Under the pieces are notes generated by a model. It made no database searches. It was given only the letters and a program-made list of their open reading frames with translations, and was not told the DNA's origin. DNA of 64,000 bases from Methyloprofundus sp. (GTDB lineage Bacteria > Pseudomonadota > Gammaproteobacteria > Methylococcales > Methylomonadaceae). The stretch spans positions 1,674,001-1,738,000 of the forward strand of contig AP023240.1 of the NCBI GenBank assembly GCA_016592635.1, given 5' to 3'. The position numbers were made by a program, and so were the translations under genes. Shown here one piece after another: positions 55,445-63,412 of this stretch. How positions within the stretch are numbered: position 1 is the first letter of the stretch; every line of letters begins with the position of its first letter.

Positions 55445-56620
55445 ATGAATGATAATAAACCTTTTGATATCCCTCTGTTTGCCTTAGGCTTCAGAACTTT
55501 TTTTGCACTAGCAGGCTTATCCGCCTTAGTATTACTTATTATCTGGCGCTCTCTTTATGATGGTAGTTTGGTTGTAGATAATTATTTTTCTAAAAACTAC
55601 TGGCATGCTCATGAAATGTTGCTGGGCTATACGGTTGCAGTGATTGCAGGGTTTTTATTAACAGCAGTACGTAATTGGACGGGACAAGCGACGGTCACGG
55701 GGGCAAATTTGGCAGGTCTAGCTTTGTTATGGGTTTATGGGCGCATACTACCTTTTTACTCAGAGTTATTGCCAGATGAATTAATTGCTCTGGTTGATTT
55801 TGCTTTCTTACCAGTATTGGCGATCTGCTTAATTAAACCGATTATGGCGGCTCAATATACGCGTGGCTACGTGTTTATTGGCATGCTTGTATTAATGGCA
55901 TTTGGTAATGGCATGATTCATACTGAAATCCTGCAATGGACTGATAATACCGCATGGACTGGCTTTCAAATAGTGATTGCACTGATTATTGTGATGATAT
56001 TAGTGATAGCAGGGCGCGTATTTCCATTTTTTACCGAAAAAGGTTTGCCGGGAGTGTTGCCAATACGTAATCCATTGCTTGATGGCTTGTCGATTGCCTC
56101 AGCACTACTAGTTTTTGCTTTAAGCATTATACAAGTCTCGGGTGCTTTTTTAGCTATTGCTGCTAGCTTTGCTGTTGTTGTTAATATATTAAGAGTCAAT
56201 AACTGGTTTGTATTCAGAATTTGGTTCGTACCTTTATTATGGGTGCTGTATGTCGGTTACGCTTGGATTATCATCGGCTTTTTATTGACCGCATTAAGTG
56301 CTTATCAAATAGTCCCTGCCAACATTGCGCTGCATGCCTTTACCATGGGTGGCATAGGTGTGATCACTTTAGGCATGATGGCGCGAGTTTCCTTAGGACA
56401 TACAGGGCGTATATTGCGGGCTTCGCAAGCAATGGCAATTGCTTTTGCACTTATTAACTTAGGGGCATTAGTCAGAGTATTTTTACCGATGTTATTACCT
56501 AATTGGTATGCGGATGTAATTTATGCCTCCACTATTTTATGGTTGGCAGCCTTCTCGCTGTTTGCTTTTATCTATGCTCCTATCTTAACGACAGCCAGGG
56601 CGGATGGTAAAGAGGGTTAA
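55445..56620 (+). CDS. nnrS: NnrS family haem-copper membrane protein
   Basis: 391 residues with about 12 membrane segments. The NnrS histidine motifs are present: YWHAHEMLLGYTVAVIAGFLLTAVRNWTG (N-terminal HAHEM) and ALHAFTMGGIGVITLGMMARVSLGHTGR. NnrS proteins are induced by nitric oxide and protect cells from nitrosative stress. Starts 6 bp after the DUF455 gene and is likely co-transcribed. With the truncated haemoglobin at 42235, it suggests exposure to NO or low oxygen. Confidence 0.93.
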   Translation: MNDNKPFDIPLFALGFRTFFALAGLSALVLLIIWRSLYDGSLVVDNYFSKNYWHAHEMLLGYTVAVIAGFLLTAVRNWTGQATVTGANLAGLALLWVYGRILPFYSELLPDELIALVDFAFLPVLAICLIKPIMAAQYTRGYVFIGMLVLMAFGNGMIHTEILQWTDNTAWTGFQIVIALIIVMILVIAGRVFPFFTEKGLPGVLPIRNPLLDGLSIASALLVFALSIIQVSGAFLAIAASFAVVVNILRVNNWFVFRIWFVPLLWVLYVGYAWIIIGFLLTALSAYQIVPANIALHAFTMGGIGVITLGMMARVSLGHTGRILRASQAMAIAFALINLGALVRVFLPMLLPNWYADVIYASTILWLAAFSLFAFIYAPILTTARADGKEG

Positions 56621-56629
56621 AGCATAACT

Positions 56630-56765
56630 GTAGGGGGGCGTAGTATTTTGCTAAGTCGTGTAACGGCTAGCAAAATACGTAGAGAACTCCACCTTGCTAA
56701 TGCGGTGCTTTCCTGATGGGTTTCGTTGTACGGCTTTGTAAGCCGTTACACTCTACCCATCCTAC
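56630..56765 (+). repeat. Inverted-repeat element, family A (copy 4, expanded)
   Basis: Starts GTAGGGGGGCGTAG, ends CTCTACCCATCCTAC. It contains TAGTATTTTGCTA.../...TAGCAAAATACGTA (a hairpin around TAACGG) and a GATGGGTTTCG core with TACGGCTTTGTAAGCCGTTA. It is longer and more divergent than copies 2-3. Sits between nnrS and ychF. Confidence 0.6.
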
Positions 56766-56835
56766 ATATTAAAATTACCTATAAACCTCAACAAATTGTT
56801 GAGCCAATTTAAACTTTTATTAATCAAGAGACATC

Positions 56836-57927
56836 ATGGCACTTTATTGTGGAATCGTGGGTTTACCTAATGTAGGTAAGTCAACCTTATTCAATGCACT
56901 TACTAAGGCAGAAATTTCAGCCGAAAACTATCCGTTTTGTACCATCGATCCTAATGTTGGCGTAGTGCCTGTGCCTGACGCGCGTATGGATGCACTAGCT
57001 GAAATAGTGAACCCTGATCGTATTTTGCCGACTACTATAGAATTTGTTGATATTGCTGGTCTAGTCGCAGGTGCATCACAAGGTGAAGGTTTAGGGAATA
57101 AATTTCTAGGCAATATCCGTGAAACGGATGCCATTGTGCATGTAGTGCGTTGTTTTGAAGACGAGAATGTCGTACATGTTGCTGGCAAAGTTGATCCGCT
57201 AGGGGATATTGAGGTCATTAATACTGAATTGGCACTTGCAGATATGGCCAGCATTGAAAAAGCCTTAACAAAAAGTGCTAAAGCGGCTAGAACAGGCAAT
57301 AAGGAAGAGTTAGCCAAAAAAACAGTTTATGAAAAACTCTTAAAGCATTTAGATGGCGGTGGTCAAGCACGTTCTTTAGATTTATCAGATGATGAGCGGG
57401 TTATTATTAAAGAGTTATTTTTATTAACCATTAAGCCAACTATGTACGTTGCTAATGTGCAGGATGATGGATTTGAAAATAACCCACTGCTGGATGTAGT
57501 ACAAGAGCTTGCTGATAAAGAAGGTGCTGTTGTCGTATCAGTTTGTGCTGCGATAGAAGCTGATATTATTCAATTGGAAGAAGATGAGAAGCAAGAGTTT
57601 ATGGATGACCTAGGTTTGGAAGAACCCGGCTTAAATCGTGTTATTCGTGCGGCTTATAAGTTATTAAACTTATCTACATATTTTACTGCAGGTGTTATGG
57701 AAGTCAGGGCCTGGACTATTCCAGTAGGTGCAACGGCGCCACAAGCTGCGGGTGTCATTCATACCGATTTTGAAAAAGGCTTTATTCGTGCGGAAGTTAT
57801 GGCATATGCTGATTTTGTTGAATATAAAGGCGAGCAAGGTGCTAAAGACGCAGGTAAATGGCGTTTAGAAGGCAAAGACTATATTGTACAAGATGGCGAT
57901 GTGGTGCATTTTAGGTTTAATGTTTAA
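56836..57927 (+). CDS. ychF: Redox-responsive ATPase YchF (OLA1 family)
   Basis: 363 residues. P-loop [14 protein letters not shown] (about 8-21), G3 [20 protein letters not shown], a helical insertion, and a C-terminal TGS domain ([83 protein letters not shown]). G4 is replaced by a sequence giving ATP preference, as usual in the family. Associates with ribosomes and stress responses. Single gene; a bidirectional-looking hairpin follows. Confidence 0.96.
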   Translation: MALYCGIVGLPNVGKSTLFNALTKAEISAENYPFCTIDPNVGVVPVPDARMDALAEIVNPDRILPTTIEFVDIAGLVAGASQGEGLGNKFLGNIRETDAIVHVVRCFEDENVVHVAGKVDPLGDIEVINTELALADMASIEKALTKSAKAARTGNKEELAKKTVYEKLLKHLDGGGQARSLDLSDDERVIIKELFLLTIKPTMYVANVQDDGFENNPLLDVVQELADKEGAVVVSVCAAIEADIIQLEEDEKQEFMDDLGLEEPGLNRVIRAAYKLLNLSTYFTAGVMEVRAWTIPVGATAPQAAGVIHTDFEKGFIRAEVMAYADFVEYKGEQGAKDAGKWRLEGKDYIVQDGDVVHFRFNV

Positions 57928-57934
57928 AAATTAG

Positions 57935-57963
57935 TTGACCATATAATAAAGAGCGGCTATAAT
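57935..57963 (+). promoter_or_regulatory. Sigma-70 promoter of tRNA-Met embedded in the ychF terminator
   Basis: TTGACC (57935-57940) and TATAAT (57958-57963) with exactly 17 bp between them: a near-consensus promoter, with the -10 in the loop of the ychF terminator hairpin. Transcription would start near 57970, about 40 bp before the tRNA. The fit was read directly; activity is inference. Confidence 0.65.
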
Positions 57964-57977
57964 TTCCGCTCTTTATT
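57945..57977 (+). terminator. Bidirectional-looking terminator hairpin after ychF
   Basis: AATAAAGAGCGG (57945-57956) and CCGCTCTTTATT (57966-57977) form a 12-bp perfect stem with a 9-nt loop containing TATAAT, 18 bp after the ychF stop. Confidence 0.85.
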
Positions 57978-58010
57978 AGGGTTGCTTAGTCAAGTAACTC
58001 ACCAAGATAA

Positions 58011-58088
58011 GGCGATATAGCTCAGTCCGGTTAGAGCACAGGATTCATAACCCTGGGGTCGGTGGTTCAATTCCACCTATCGCCACCA
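58011..58088 (+). tRNA. tRNA-Met (anticodon CAT)
   Basis: Acceptor GGCGATA with TATCGCC, D arm GCTC/GAGC, anticodon arm CAGGA-TTCATAA-CCCTG (anticodon CAT; one A-C mismatch closing the loop), T arm GGTGG/CCACC with TTCAATT loop, CCA encoded. Elongator Met is most likely, though an Ile tRNA with lysidine-modified CAT cannot be excluded by reading. Its 3' end abuts a dead integrase gene. Confidence 0.9.
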
Positions 58089-58101
58089 TCTTTTCAATAA
58101 C

Positions 58102-58530
58102 TTAGATAGCTTTAAATTTCACTACATTATCAGGTGCAACCGATTTTGCAACGATGCCATCTAAATTATTTGCATAAGTGCTTAAATGATCAGGTGCTAA
58201 GTGTGCATATCTAAGCACTGATTTATAATCGCTCCATCCTCCTAGTTATTGTAATGAATTTAGTGATGTTCCGTTTTGGACATATCAGCTTCATCATGTG
58301 TGTTTTAGCCCATATCAGGTGAAATTTTCTACCCCACATTGCTTTAGCGTTTTCCGCCAACTTTTAATACGGGTTTGCTCTTGTAGGTAAATACCCGAAC
58401 AGAATGTCTGCCTAGCCGCTGGATATAAAATATTAATCGCATCTTGGTTAAGTGGAATCCTGATTATTTTGTCTGATTTAGCTTGGCCTGCATGTATCCA
58501 TGCTATTTTATTTCTGGTAGTTCTACCATT
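58102..58530 (-). pseudogene. Decayed tyrosine recombinase (phage-type integrase) fragment
   Basis: In one continuous minus-strand frame I can read AWIHAGQAKSDKIIRIPLNQDAINIL, then KSWRKTLKQCGVENFT, then a stop-ridden region (*YGLKHT**S*YVQNGTSLNSLQ*), then LGGWSDYKSVLRYAHLAPDHLSTYAN and an end near 58102. Phage integrases have WHDLRHTWASWHVQ...LQELGGW...RYAHLAPEHL here, so several Trp and other codons have become stops and the catalytic Arg of LRHT is Lys. The N-terminal half is missing. It starts 13 bp from tRNA-Met and so marks an old integration site. The 0.5 kb before ssb holds nothing else. Confidence 0.88.
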
Positions 58531-58592
58531 AAAAAATATAAAATGATAAGCTTTGCTGTTATTTGTATTATTAACTTTGTATGGAGTAGCAG

Positions 58593-59099
58593 GTGCTTAA
58601 TAAAGTAACTTTAATAGGAAATTTAGGAGCCGACCCTGAAGTTCGGTATATGCCCACAGGTGGAGCAGTTACCACTATTCGTTTGGCCACATCAGAACGT
58701 TGGAAAGACAAGCAAACAGGTGAGCGTAAAGAAAGTGTTGAATGGCATCGCGTGGTTTTTTTTAATCGCTTGGCAGAAGTTGCGGGAGAGTATTTAAGGA
58801 AGGGTAGCCAAGTATATATAGAAGGGCGTATCCGCACTCAAAAATGGCAAGACCAAAGTGGTCAAGACCGTTATACAACAGAAATTGTAGCAGCTGAAAT
58901 GAAAATGTTAGGTAGCCGTACAGGAGGGACTGCACCTTTAGGTAATAATGCACCTGCGATGAATGCGGCCCCCGCTCAAAATAACCAGCCTACTAGTCCT
59001 AGTCAGCATAATTCAGCACCAGCACCACAGCCTCAAGCAATGCCTGAGCAACCTCCTGCTGCGGCTTATGAAGATTTTGACGATGATATTCCTTTTTAG
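58593..59099 (+). CDS. ssb: Single-stranded DNA-binding protein SSB
   Basis: 168 residues. OB-fold [88 protein letters not shown], a Pro/Gln/Ala-rich flexible linker and the partner-binding tail DFDDDIPF. The start is GTG at 58593 with GGAG about 6 nt upstream. Binds ssDNA in replication, recombination and repair. Confidence 0.97.
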   Translation: MLNKVTLIGNLGADPEVRYMPTGGAVTTIRLATSERWKDKQTGERKESVEWHRVVFFNRLAEVAGEYLRKGSQVYIEGRIRTQKWQDQSGQDRYTTEIVAAEMKMLGSRTGGTAPLGNNAPAMNAAPAQNNQPTSPSQHNSAPAPQPQAMPEQPPAAAYEDFDDDIPF

Positions 59100-59181
59100 G
59101 AGATAGTTATATTAATAGCAGGGAAAAATTCAGTATTAACTGAATTTTAATCATAGATTTAATCATAGGAATATTCTCGTA

Positions 59182-59766
59182 ATGAAATTAAAAAAACCTT
59201 TTTCTTTTACCGCTATTGCATCAGCAGTTGCGGCTACACTTGTTATTACCCTTAGTGGTTGTGCATCTTCACCGCAAAAAAATACAGGTGATCAGCTGAT
59301 GCAGAAAACGGCTGTCGAAGTTGCATTGACAAAGTTTTACGCTGAAGCAACTAATGCTCCATTATTAGTACAAAATGCTCAAGGTGTATTGGTATGTCCT
59401 ATTATAAAAAAAGCAGGATTTGTTTTAGGGGGAGAAGGCGGAACATGTTCGATGCAGGTCAATGGTGCAACGGTTGAGTATTACCGAACTGCTGCATTTA
59501 AGGCGGGTTTAGTGGCGGGTGCTGAGTCCTATTCTCTATTGCTGATTTTCAATGATGCAAATGCTTTGTCCAACTTTCGTGCGAGTAACGGTAACTGGCA
59601 AGTGGGCGGTAATCTTTCCATATCTGTGGCGAAAAAAGGCGCAGGGGGTGGTTTTGACTCCAGGTCTACAGGTGCTGCTATTACTGCATATGTATTCAGT
59701 CAAAGAGGGCTGATGAGTGATATTTCTATTGATGGTTCGACATTTAAAAAGCTACAAGATAAGTAA
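59182..59766 (+). CDS. SYLF (YSC84-like) domain lipoprotein
   Basis: 194 residues. Signal peptide ending in a lipobox (TLSGC, Cys about 26) followed by a SYLF/YSC84 domain: NAQGVLVCPIIKKAGFVLGGEGGTCSM, YRTAAFKAGLVAGAESYSLLLIFNDANALSNFRASNGNWQVGGNLSISVAKKGAGGGFDSRSTGAAITAYVFSQRGLMSDISIDGSTFKKL. SYLF domains bind phosphoinositides in eukaryotes; bacterial ones are outer-membrane or periplasmic lipoproteins of unknown role. Confidence 0.9.
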   Translation: MKLKKPFSFTAIASAVAATLVITLSGCASSPQKNTGDQLMQKTAVEVALTKFYAEATNAPLLVQNAQGVLVCPIIKKAGFVLGGEGGTCSMQVNGATVEYYRTAAFKAGLVAGAESYSLLLIFNDANALSNFRASNGNWQVGGNLSISVAKKGAGGGFDSRSTGAAITAYVFSQRGLMSDISIDGSTFKKLQDK

Positions 59767-59900
59767 GCAATAAAGTGTTTTGATATCGGTACGAGCTTCG
59801 AGCAGGTAGTCTATTTTTGTTGGGGTTCGTACTAGGCTGTCGAAATATGCCTATTTTCTGGATTTTTAGGTCTCACCTTATGGGTTCAAAAATATTTTTT

Positions 59901-59975
59901 GTAGGTTGTGGGTGAGGCACGAACCCCAACATTTTAGCGTTAACCGTTGGGGTTCGTGCCTCACCCGCAACCTAC
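59901..59975 (+). repeat. Long inverted repeat, family C
   Basis: Two 30-nt arms (GTAGGTTGTGGGTGAGGCAC..., with reverse complement ending GCCTCACCCGCAACCTAC) differ at one position and enclose a 15-nt loop (ATTTTAGCGTTAACC). A partial copy, GTTGGGGTTCGTAC, lies at about 59819. Positioned between the convergent SYLF and ion-channel genes. Confidence 0.8.
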
Positions 59976-60044
59976 GCCAATCCATAATATGAGTAATTTT
60001 AAAGAAAAATTTAGCTGAGCGCTGATGGCGTACGCTCGTCGGTA

Positions 60045-60935
60045 TTACTCTTCGGCATCTTCTAAGGACCCTCCACAATACTTGCAATATTCTGCATCGG
60101 TATCATGCCCTAGCTTGCCACAATTTGGGCAGGCATCATTACGTAGTGCCTTATGACTATAAGTTTTAATCAGTTCGGCGCTGTATATACCTGTCGGTAC
60201 TGCAATAATGCCGTAACCCATAATCATAATGGTGGCTGCAATGATTTGCCCTAAAGGTGTTTGTGGAGCAATATCACCATAACCGACTGTTGTTAAAGTT
60301 ACAATTGCCCAATATACCGATTTGGGAATACTGGTAAAACCTGAAGCGCTGCCTTCAACTACATAAAGTAATGAGCCAAATACGATTGCTAATGTCAGTA
60401 CCGTATAGAGAAATACTAAAATTTTACGACTACTTTTTTTTAAGGCGGTCATTAAGGTTTCTGCCTCTTCCATATATTCAGCTAATTTAAAGATACGAAA
60501 GATTCTTAATAAGCGCAGGATACGGATGATGAGTAAGTATTTAACACCAGGTAAGAGTAAGCCGATATAGGTAGGTAGTATGGAGAGTAAGTCGATAACA
60601 CCATAAAAACTGCGTACATAAAGCTTTGGTTTGCGTACTGCAATTAAACGTAAAATATATTCAAAGGTAAACAGCAGCGTAAAGCCCCATTCTGCATAAA
60701 AGAATAGCTGTGTGTATTGCGTATAAAATGATTCCACACTGCTGAGCATGACTGCTATTACACTCGCTGTGATGCTGGTGACTAAAAAAATATCGAAGTA
60801 TTTTCCTGCCGCTGACTCAGCGCCAAAAATAACATCATTTAGCGCTTCTCGCCAAGGCGATAAAGGCGAGCCAGAATTATAGTAGACCTTGGTTTTGTTG
60901 TTGTATTTTGATGGGTGTGTATCAATATTTGTCAT
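60045..60935 (-). CDS. Voltage-gated-like potassium channel with C-terminal zinc ribbon
   Basis: 296 residues, six membrane segments. S4-like RILRLLRIFRIFKLAEYME (regular Arg/Lys) and pore filter TLTTVGYGDI are typical of Kv-type bacterial channels. The C-terminus has a zinc-ribbon pattern CPNCGKLGHDTDAEYCKYCGG (two C-x2-C pairs) followed by an acidic end, which could gate or localise the channel. Potassium selectivity is expected from the filter. Single gene, convergent with the SYLF lipoprotein and divergent from glnS. Confidence 0.93.
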   Translation of the reverse strand: MTNIDTHPSKYNNKTKVYYNSGSPLSPWREALNDVIFGAESAAGKYFDIFLVTSITASVIAVMLSSVESFYTQYTQLFFYAEWGFTLLFTFEYILRLIAVRKPKLYVRSFYGVIDLLSILPTYIGLLLPGVKYLLIIRILRLLRIFRIFKLAEYMEEAETLMTALKKSSRKILVFLYTVLTLAIVFGSLLYVVEGSASGFTSIPKSVYWAIVTLTTVGYGDIAPQTPLGQIIAATIMIMGYGIIAVPTGIYSAELIKTYSHKALRNDACPNCGKLGHDTDAEYCKYCGGSLEDAEE

Positions 60936-61102
60936 AAAGCCAGAGAATAAATGTGGATATGCTATGTGCGAGCTTATGGATAGTATTTTATCCTCGCGCC
61001 TTGGTTGCTATCAAACTATAATATGGTATCTTATTGCTCCATATTATAGTGCTCATTTTTTTAAAATGTGCTTAATCTAATTTTTGATTACTTTATAGCT
61101 AA

Positions 61103-62758
61103 ATGTCAATACCTGAAAATGCCCCCGCTACCAATTTTATTCGTCAAATCATCAGTAATGATTTAGCGGAACAAAAACATAATAAAGTTGTAACGCGCTT
61201 TCCGCCCGAGCCAAATGGATTTTTACATATAGGTCATGCTAAATCAATCTGCCTTAATTTTGGGGTTGCAGCTGAAAAGCAGGGCTTATGTAATTTGCGC
61301 TTTGATGATACTAACCCTGAAAAAGAGAGTGAGGAATATGCGCAGGCAATTGAGAAAGATGTGCATTGGTTGGGATTTGAATGGGCTGAGTTAAAACATT
61401 CATCTGATTATTTTGCAGAGTTGTACGCGTTCGCCGTGCAATTAATCGAAAAAGGCTTGGCTTATGTTGATAGCTTAAATGCTGAGCAAATTCGTGAATA
61501 CCGTGGTTCTTTAACCGAGCCAGGTAGAGAAAGTCCTGATCGTAGCCGCAGTATTGCGGATAACTTGGATTTATTTGCGCGTATGCGTGCAGGTGAATTT
61601 GCGGATGGGCAATATGTGCTAAGAGCTAAAATTGATATGGCATCGGCTAATATCAATATGCGTGATCCTGCATTATATCGAATTCGCCGTGTGCATCATC
61701 AACGTACAGGTGACGATTGGTGTTTGTATCCTATGTATGATTATACCCATTGTATTTCTGATGCACTGGAAGGTATTACCCATTCTTTATGTACTTTAGA
61801 GTTTGCAGATCATCGTCCATTATATGATTGGATTCTGAATAATATTGAGATAGATTGTCATCCACAGCAAATTGAATTTGCGCGCTTAGTATTGGAATAT
61901 ACCATTGTCAGTAAACGTAAATTAAATCAGTTGGTAGTTGATAAACATGTGAGTGGTTGGGATGACCCACGCATGCCAACAATTGCAGGTTTACGCCGTG
62001 CAGGTTATACACCTGCAGCTATTCGTGAGTTTTGTGAGCGTATCGGCGTGACCAAGAAAGATTCGTCGATTGAAATGGGAGTGTTGGAAAACTGCATTCG
62101 TGATGATTTGAACAATACCGCTGCACGAGCTATGGCGGTATTAGAGCCATTAAAGGTAGTGATAGAGAATTACCCTGATGGCCAAGTAGAAGAGTTGGAA
62201 GCGAGTAATCACCCGCAAAATGAAGTGATGGGTAAACGTAAAGTTCCTTTTGCTAAAGTGGTTTATATTGAGCAAGATGATTTTGCGGAAGTGCCGCCAC
62301 CAAAATTTAAACGTTTAATTGCAGGTGGTGAAGTACGCTTACGTGGTGCTTACGTGATCAAGTGCAATGAAGTGATTAAAGATGCGGAAGGTAAAATAAC
62401 TGAACTACGTTGTAGTTATGATGTCGATACTTTAGGGAAAAAACCGGAAGGTCGGAAAGTAAAAGGTGTGATTCACTGGGTGTCAGCCGAACATGCCTTA
62501 GATGCAGAAGTACGATTATATGATCGTTTATTTAATGTGCCTAACCCTGCTGCTGAGGAAGATTTTTGTAAGGTATTAAACCCTAATTCTTTACAAGTTT
62601 TGACGGAAGTTAAAGTGGAAGCGAGTCTTGCCAATGCTGAATTAGGCAGTCGTTTTCAATTTGAGCGTGTTGGATATTTTTGTTTAGATACTGAAGATAG
62701 TAGCACCAATAAATTGGTATTTAATCGTACGGTCACATTACGTGATACATGGGCGTAA
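61103..62758 (+). CDS. glnS: Glutaminyl-tRNA synthetase
   Basis: 551 residues charging tRNA-Gln. Class I signatures: [13 protein letters not shown] (HIGH, about 35-47) and VSKRKLNQL (KMSKS-like, about 270). Family segments [58 protein letters not shown] and the C-terminal anticodon-binding barrels ([52 protein letters not shown]) are all present. Length is normal. GlnS rather than the GatCAB route is typical of Gammaproteobacteria. Confidence 0.97.
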   Translation: MSIPENAPATNFIRQIISNDLAEQKHNKVVTRFPPEPNGFLHIGHAKSICLNFGVAAEKQGLCNLRFDDTNPEKESEEYAQAIEKDVHWLGFEWAELKHSSDYFAELYAFAVQLIEKGLAYVDSLNAEQIREYRGSLTEPGRESPDRSRSIADNLDLFARMRAGEFADGQYVLRAKIDMASANINMRDPALYRIRRVHHQRTGDDWCLYPMYDYTHCISDALEGITHSLCTLEFADHRPLYDWILNNIEIDCHPQQIEFARLVLEYTIVSKRKLNQLVVDKHVSGWDDPRMPTIAGLRRAGYTPAAIREFCERIGVTKKDSSIEMGVLENCIRDDLNNTAARAMAVLEPLKVVIENYPDGQVEELEASNHPQNEVMGKRKVPFAKVVYIEQDDFAEVPPPKFKRLIAGGEVRLRGAYVIKCNEVIKDAEGKITELRCSYDVDTLGKKPEGRKVKGVIHWVSAEHALDAEVRLYDRLFNVPNPAAEEDFCKVLNPNSLQVLTEVKVEASLANAELGSRFQFERVGYFCLDTEDSSTNKLVFNRTVTLRDTWA

Positions 62759-62801
62759 CATAATGTTGATCATATCAGAAAGGTAAATAAGGGTTGTTTT
62801 T

Positions 62802-63332
62802 ATGATGTATGGGCTGCTGGTTTTAATTGTCGTGTTGTCATTTTGGTTATTTAAAAGAAATTGGTATGACCCTGTGCGCGAAGCTCAGTCTTATCGACAG
62901 GAAGAGGCCGCACCTTTAAGTACAGCACAAATACAGCTTATTCGGGATTCATGGCAGCGTGTAGCCCCCATGAAAGCTAAGGCAGCTGAATTATTTTATG
63001 GTCGTTTATTTGAGCTGGATCCCGCAGTGAAACCTTTATTTCGGGGTAAGCTAGACTTTCAAGGTGATAAATTAATGACCACTTTAAATGTGGTGGTTAA
63101 TTCATTAGATGATCTAGCAGAAATTGAAGCAATGTTGCAGGCAATGGGAAAACGTCATATTATTTATGGTGTGGAAGCTGCACATTATGAAACAGTAGGT
63201 GCTGCCTTATTGTGGGTTTTAGAGCAGGGCTTACAAGAACATTATACTGAGGAAGTTGCAGAGGCTTGGAGCATTGCTTATGGCTTGATAGCCACTACGA
63301 TGATAGAAGCAGCTTATGCTGAAGAGTCATAA
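62802..63332 (+). CDS. Membrane-anchored single-domain globin
   Basis: 176 residues: an N-terminal membrane segment (LLVLIVVLSFWLF) followed by a globin of the bacterial Vgb/flavohaemoglobin type (LSTAQIQLIRDSWQRVAPMKAKAAELFYGRLFELDPAVKPLFRGKLDFQGDKLMTTLNVVVNSLDDL). The proximal His lies in MGKRHIIYGVEAAHYETVGAALLWVL, the normal GxRHxxYGVxxxHY pattern. The anchor is unusual: classical Vitreoscilla-type globins are cytoplasmic. ATG 62802 is followed by a second ATG at 62805; start uncertain by one codon. A role in O2 or NO handling near the membrane is inference. Confidence 0.88.
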   Translation: MMYGLLVLIVVLSFWLFKRNWYDPVREAQSYRQEEAAPLSTAQIQLIRDSWQRVAPMKAKAAELFYGRLFELDPAVKPLFRGKLDFQGDKLMTTLNVVVNSLDDLAEIEAMLQAMGKRHIIYGVEAAHYETVGAALLWVLEQGLQEHYTEEVAEAWSIAYGLIATTMIEAAYAEES

Positions 63333-63340
63333 AAACATAG

Positions 63341-63397
63341 GTAGGAGGGGTCTTTGGCCGCGATTTTAAACCAGTCGCGGCCAAAGGCCCCTCCTAC
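63341..63397 (+). repeat. Inverted-repeat element, family B (copy 4)
   Basis: GTAGGAGGGGTCTTTGGCCGCGA pairs with TCGCGGCCAAAGGCCCCTCCTAC around the loop TTTTAAACCAG (a G-T at the T of GGGGTC). Starts 8 bp after the globin stop. Confidence 0.8.
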
Positions 63398-63412
63398 ATT
63401 AAAGCATTATTG

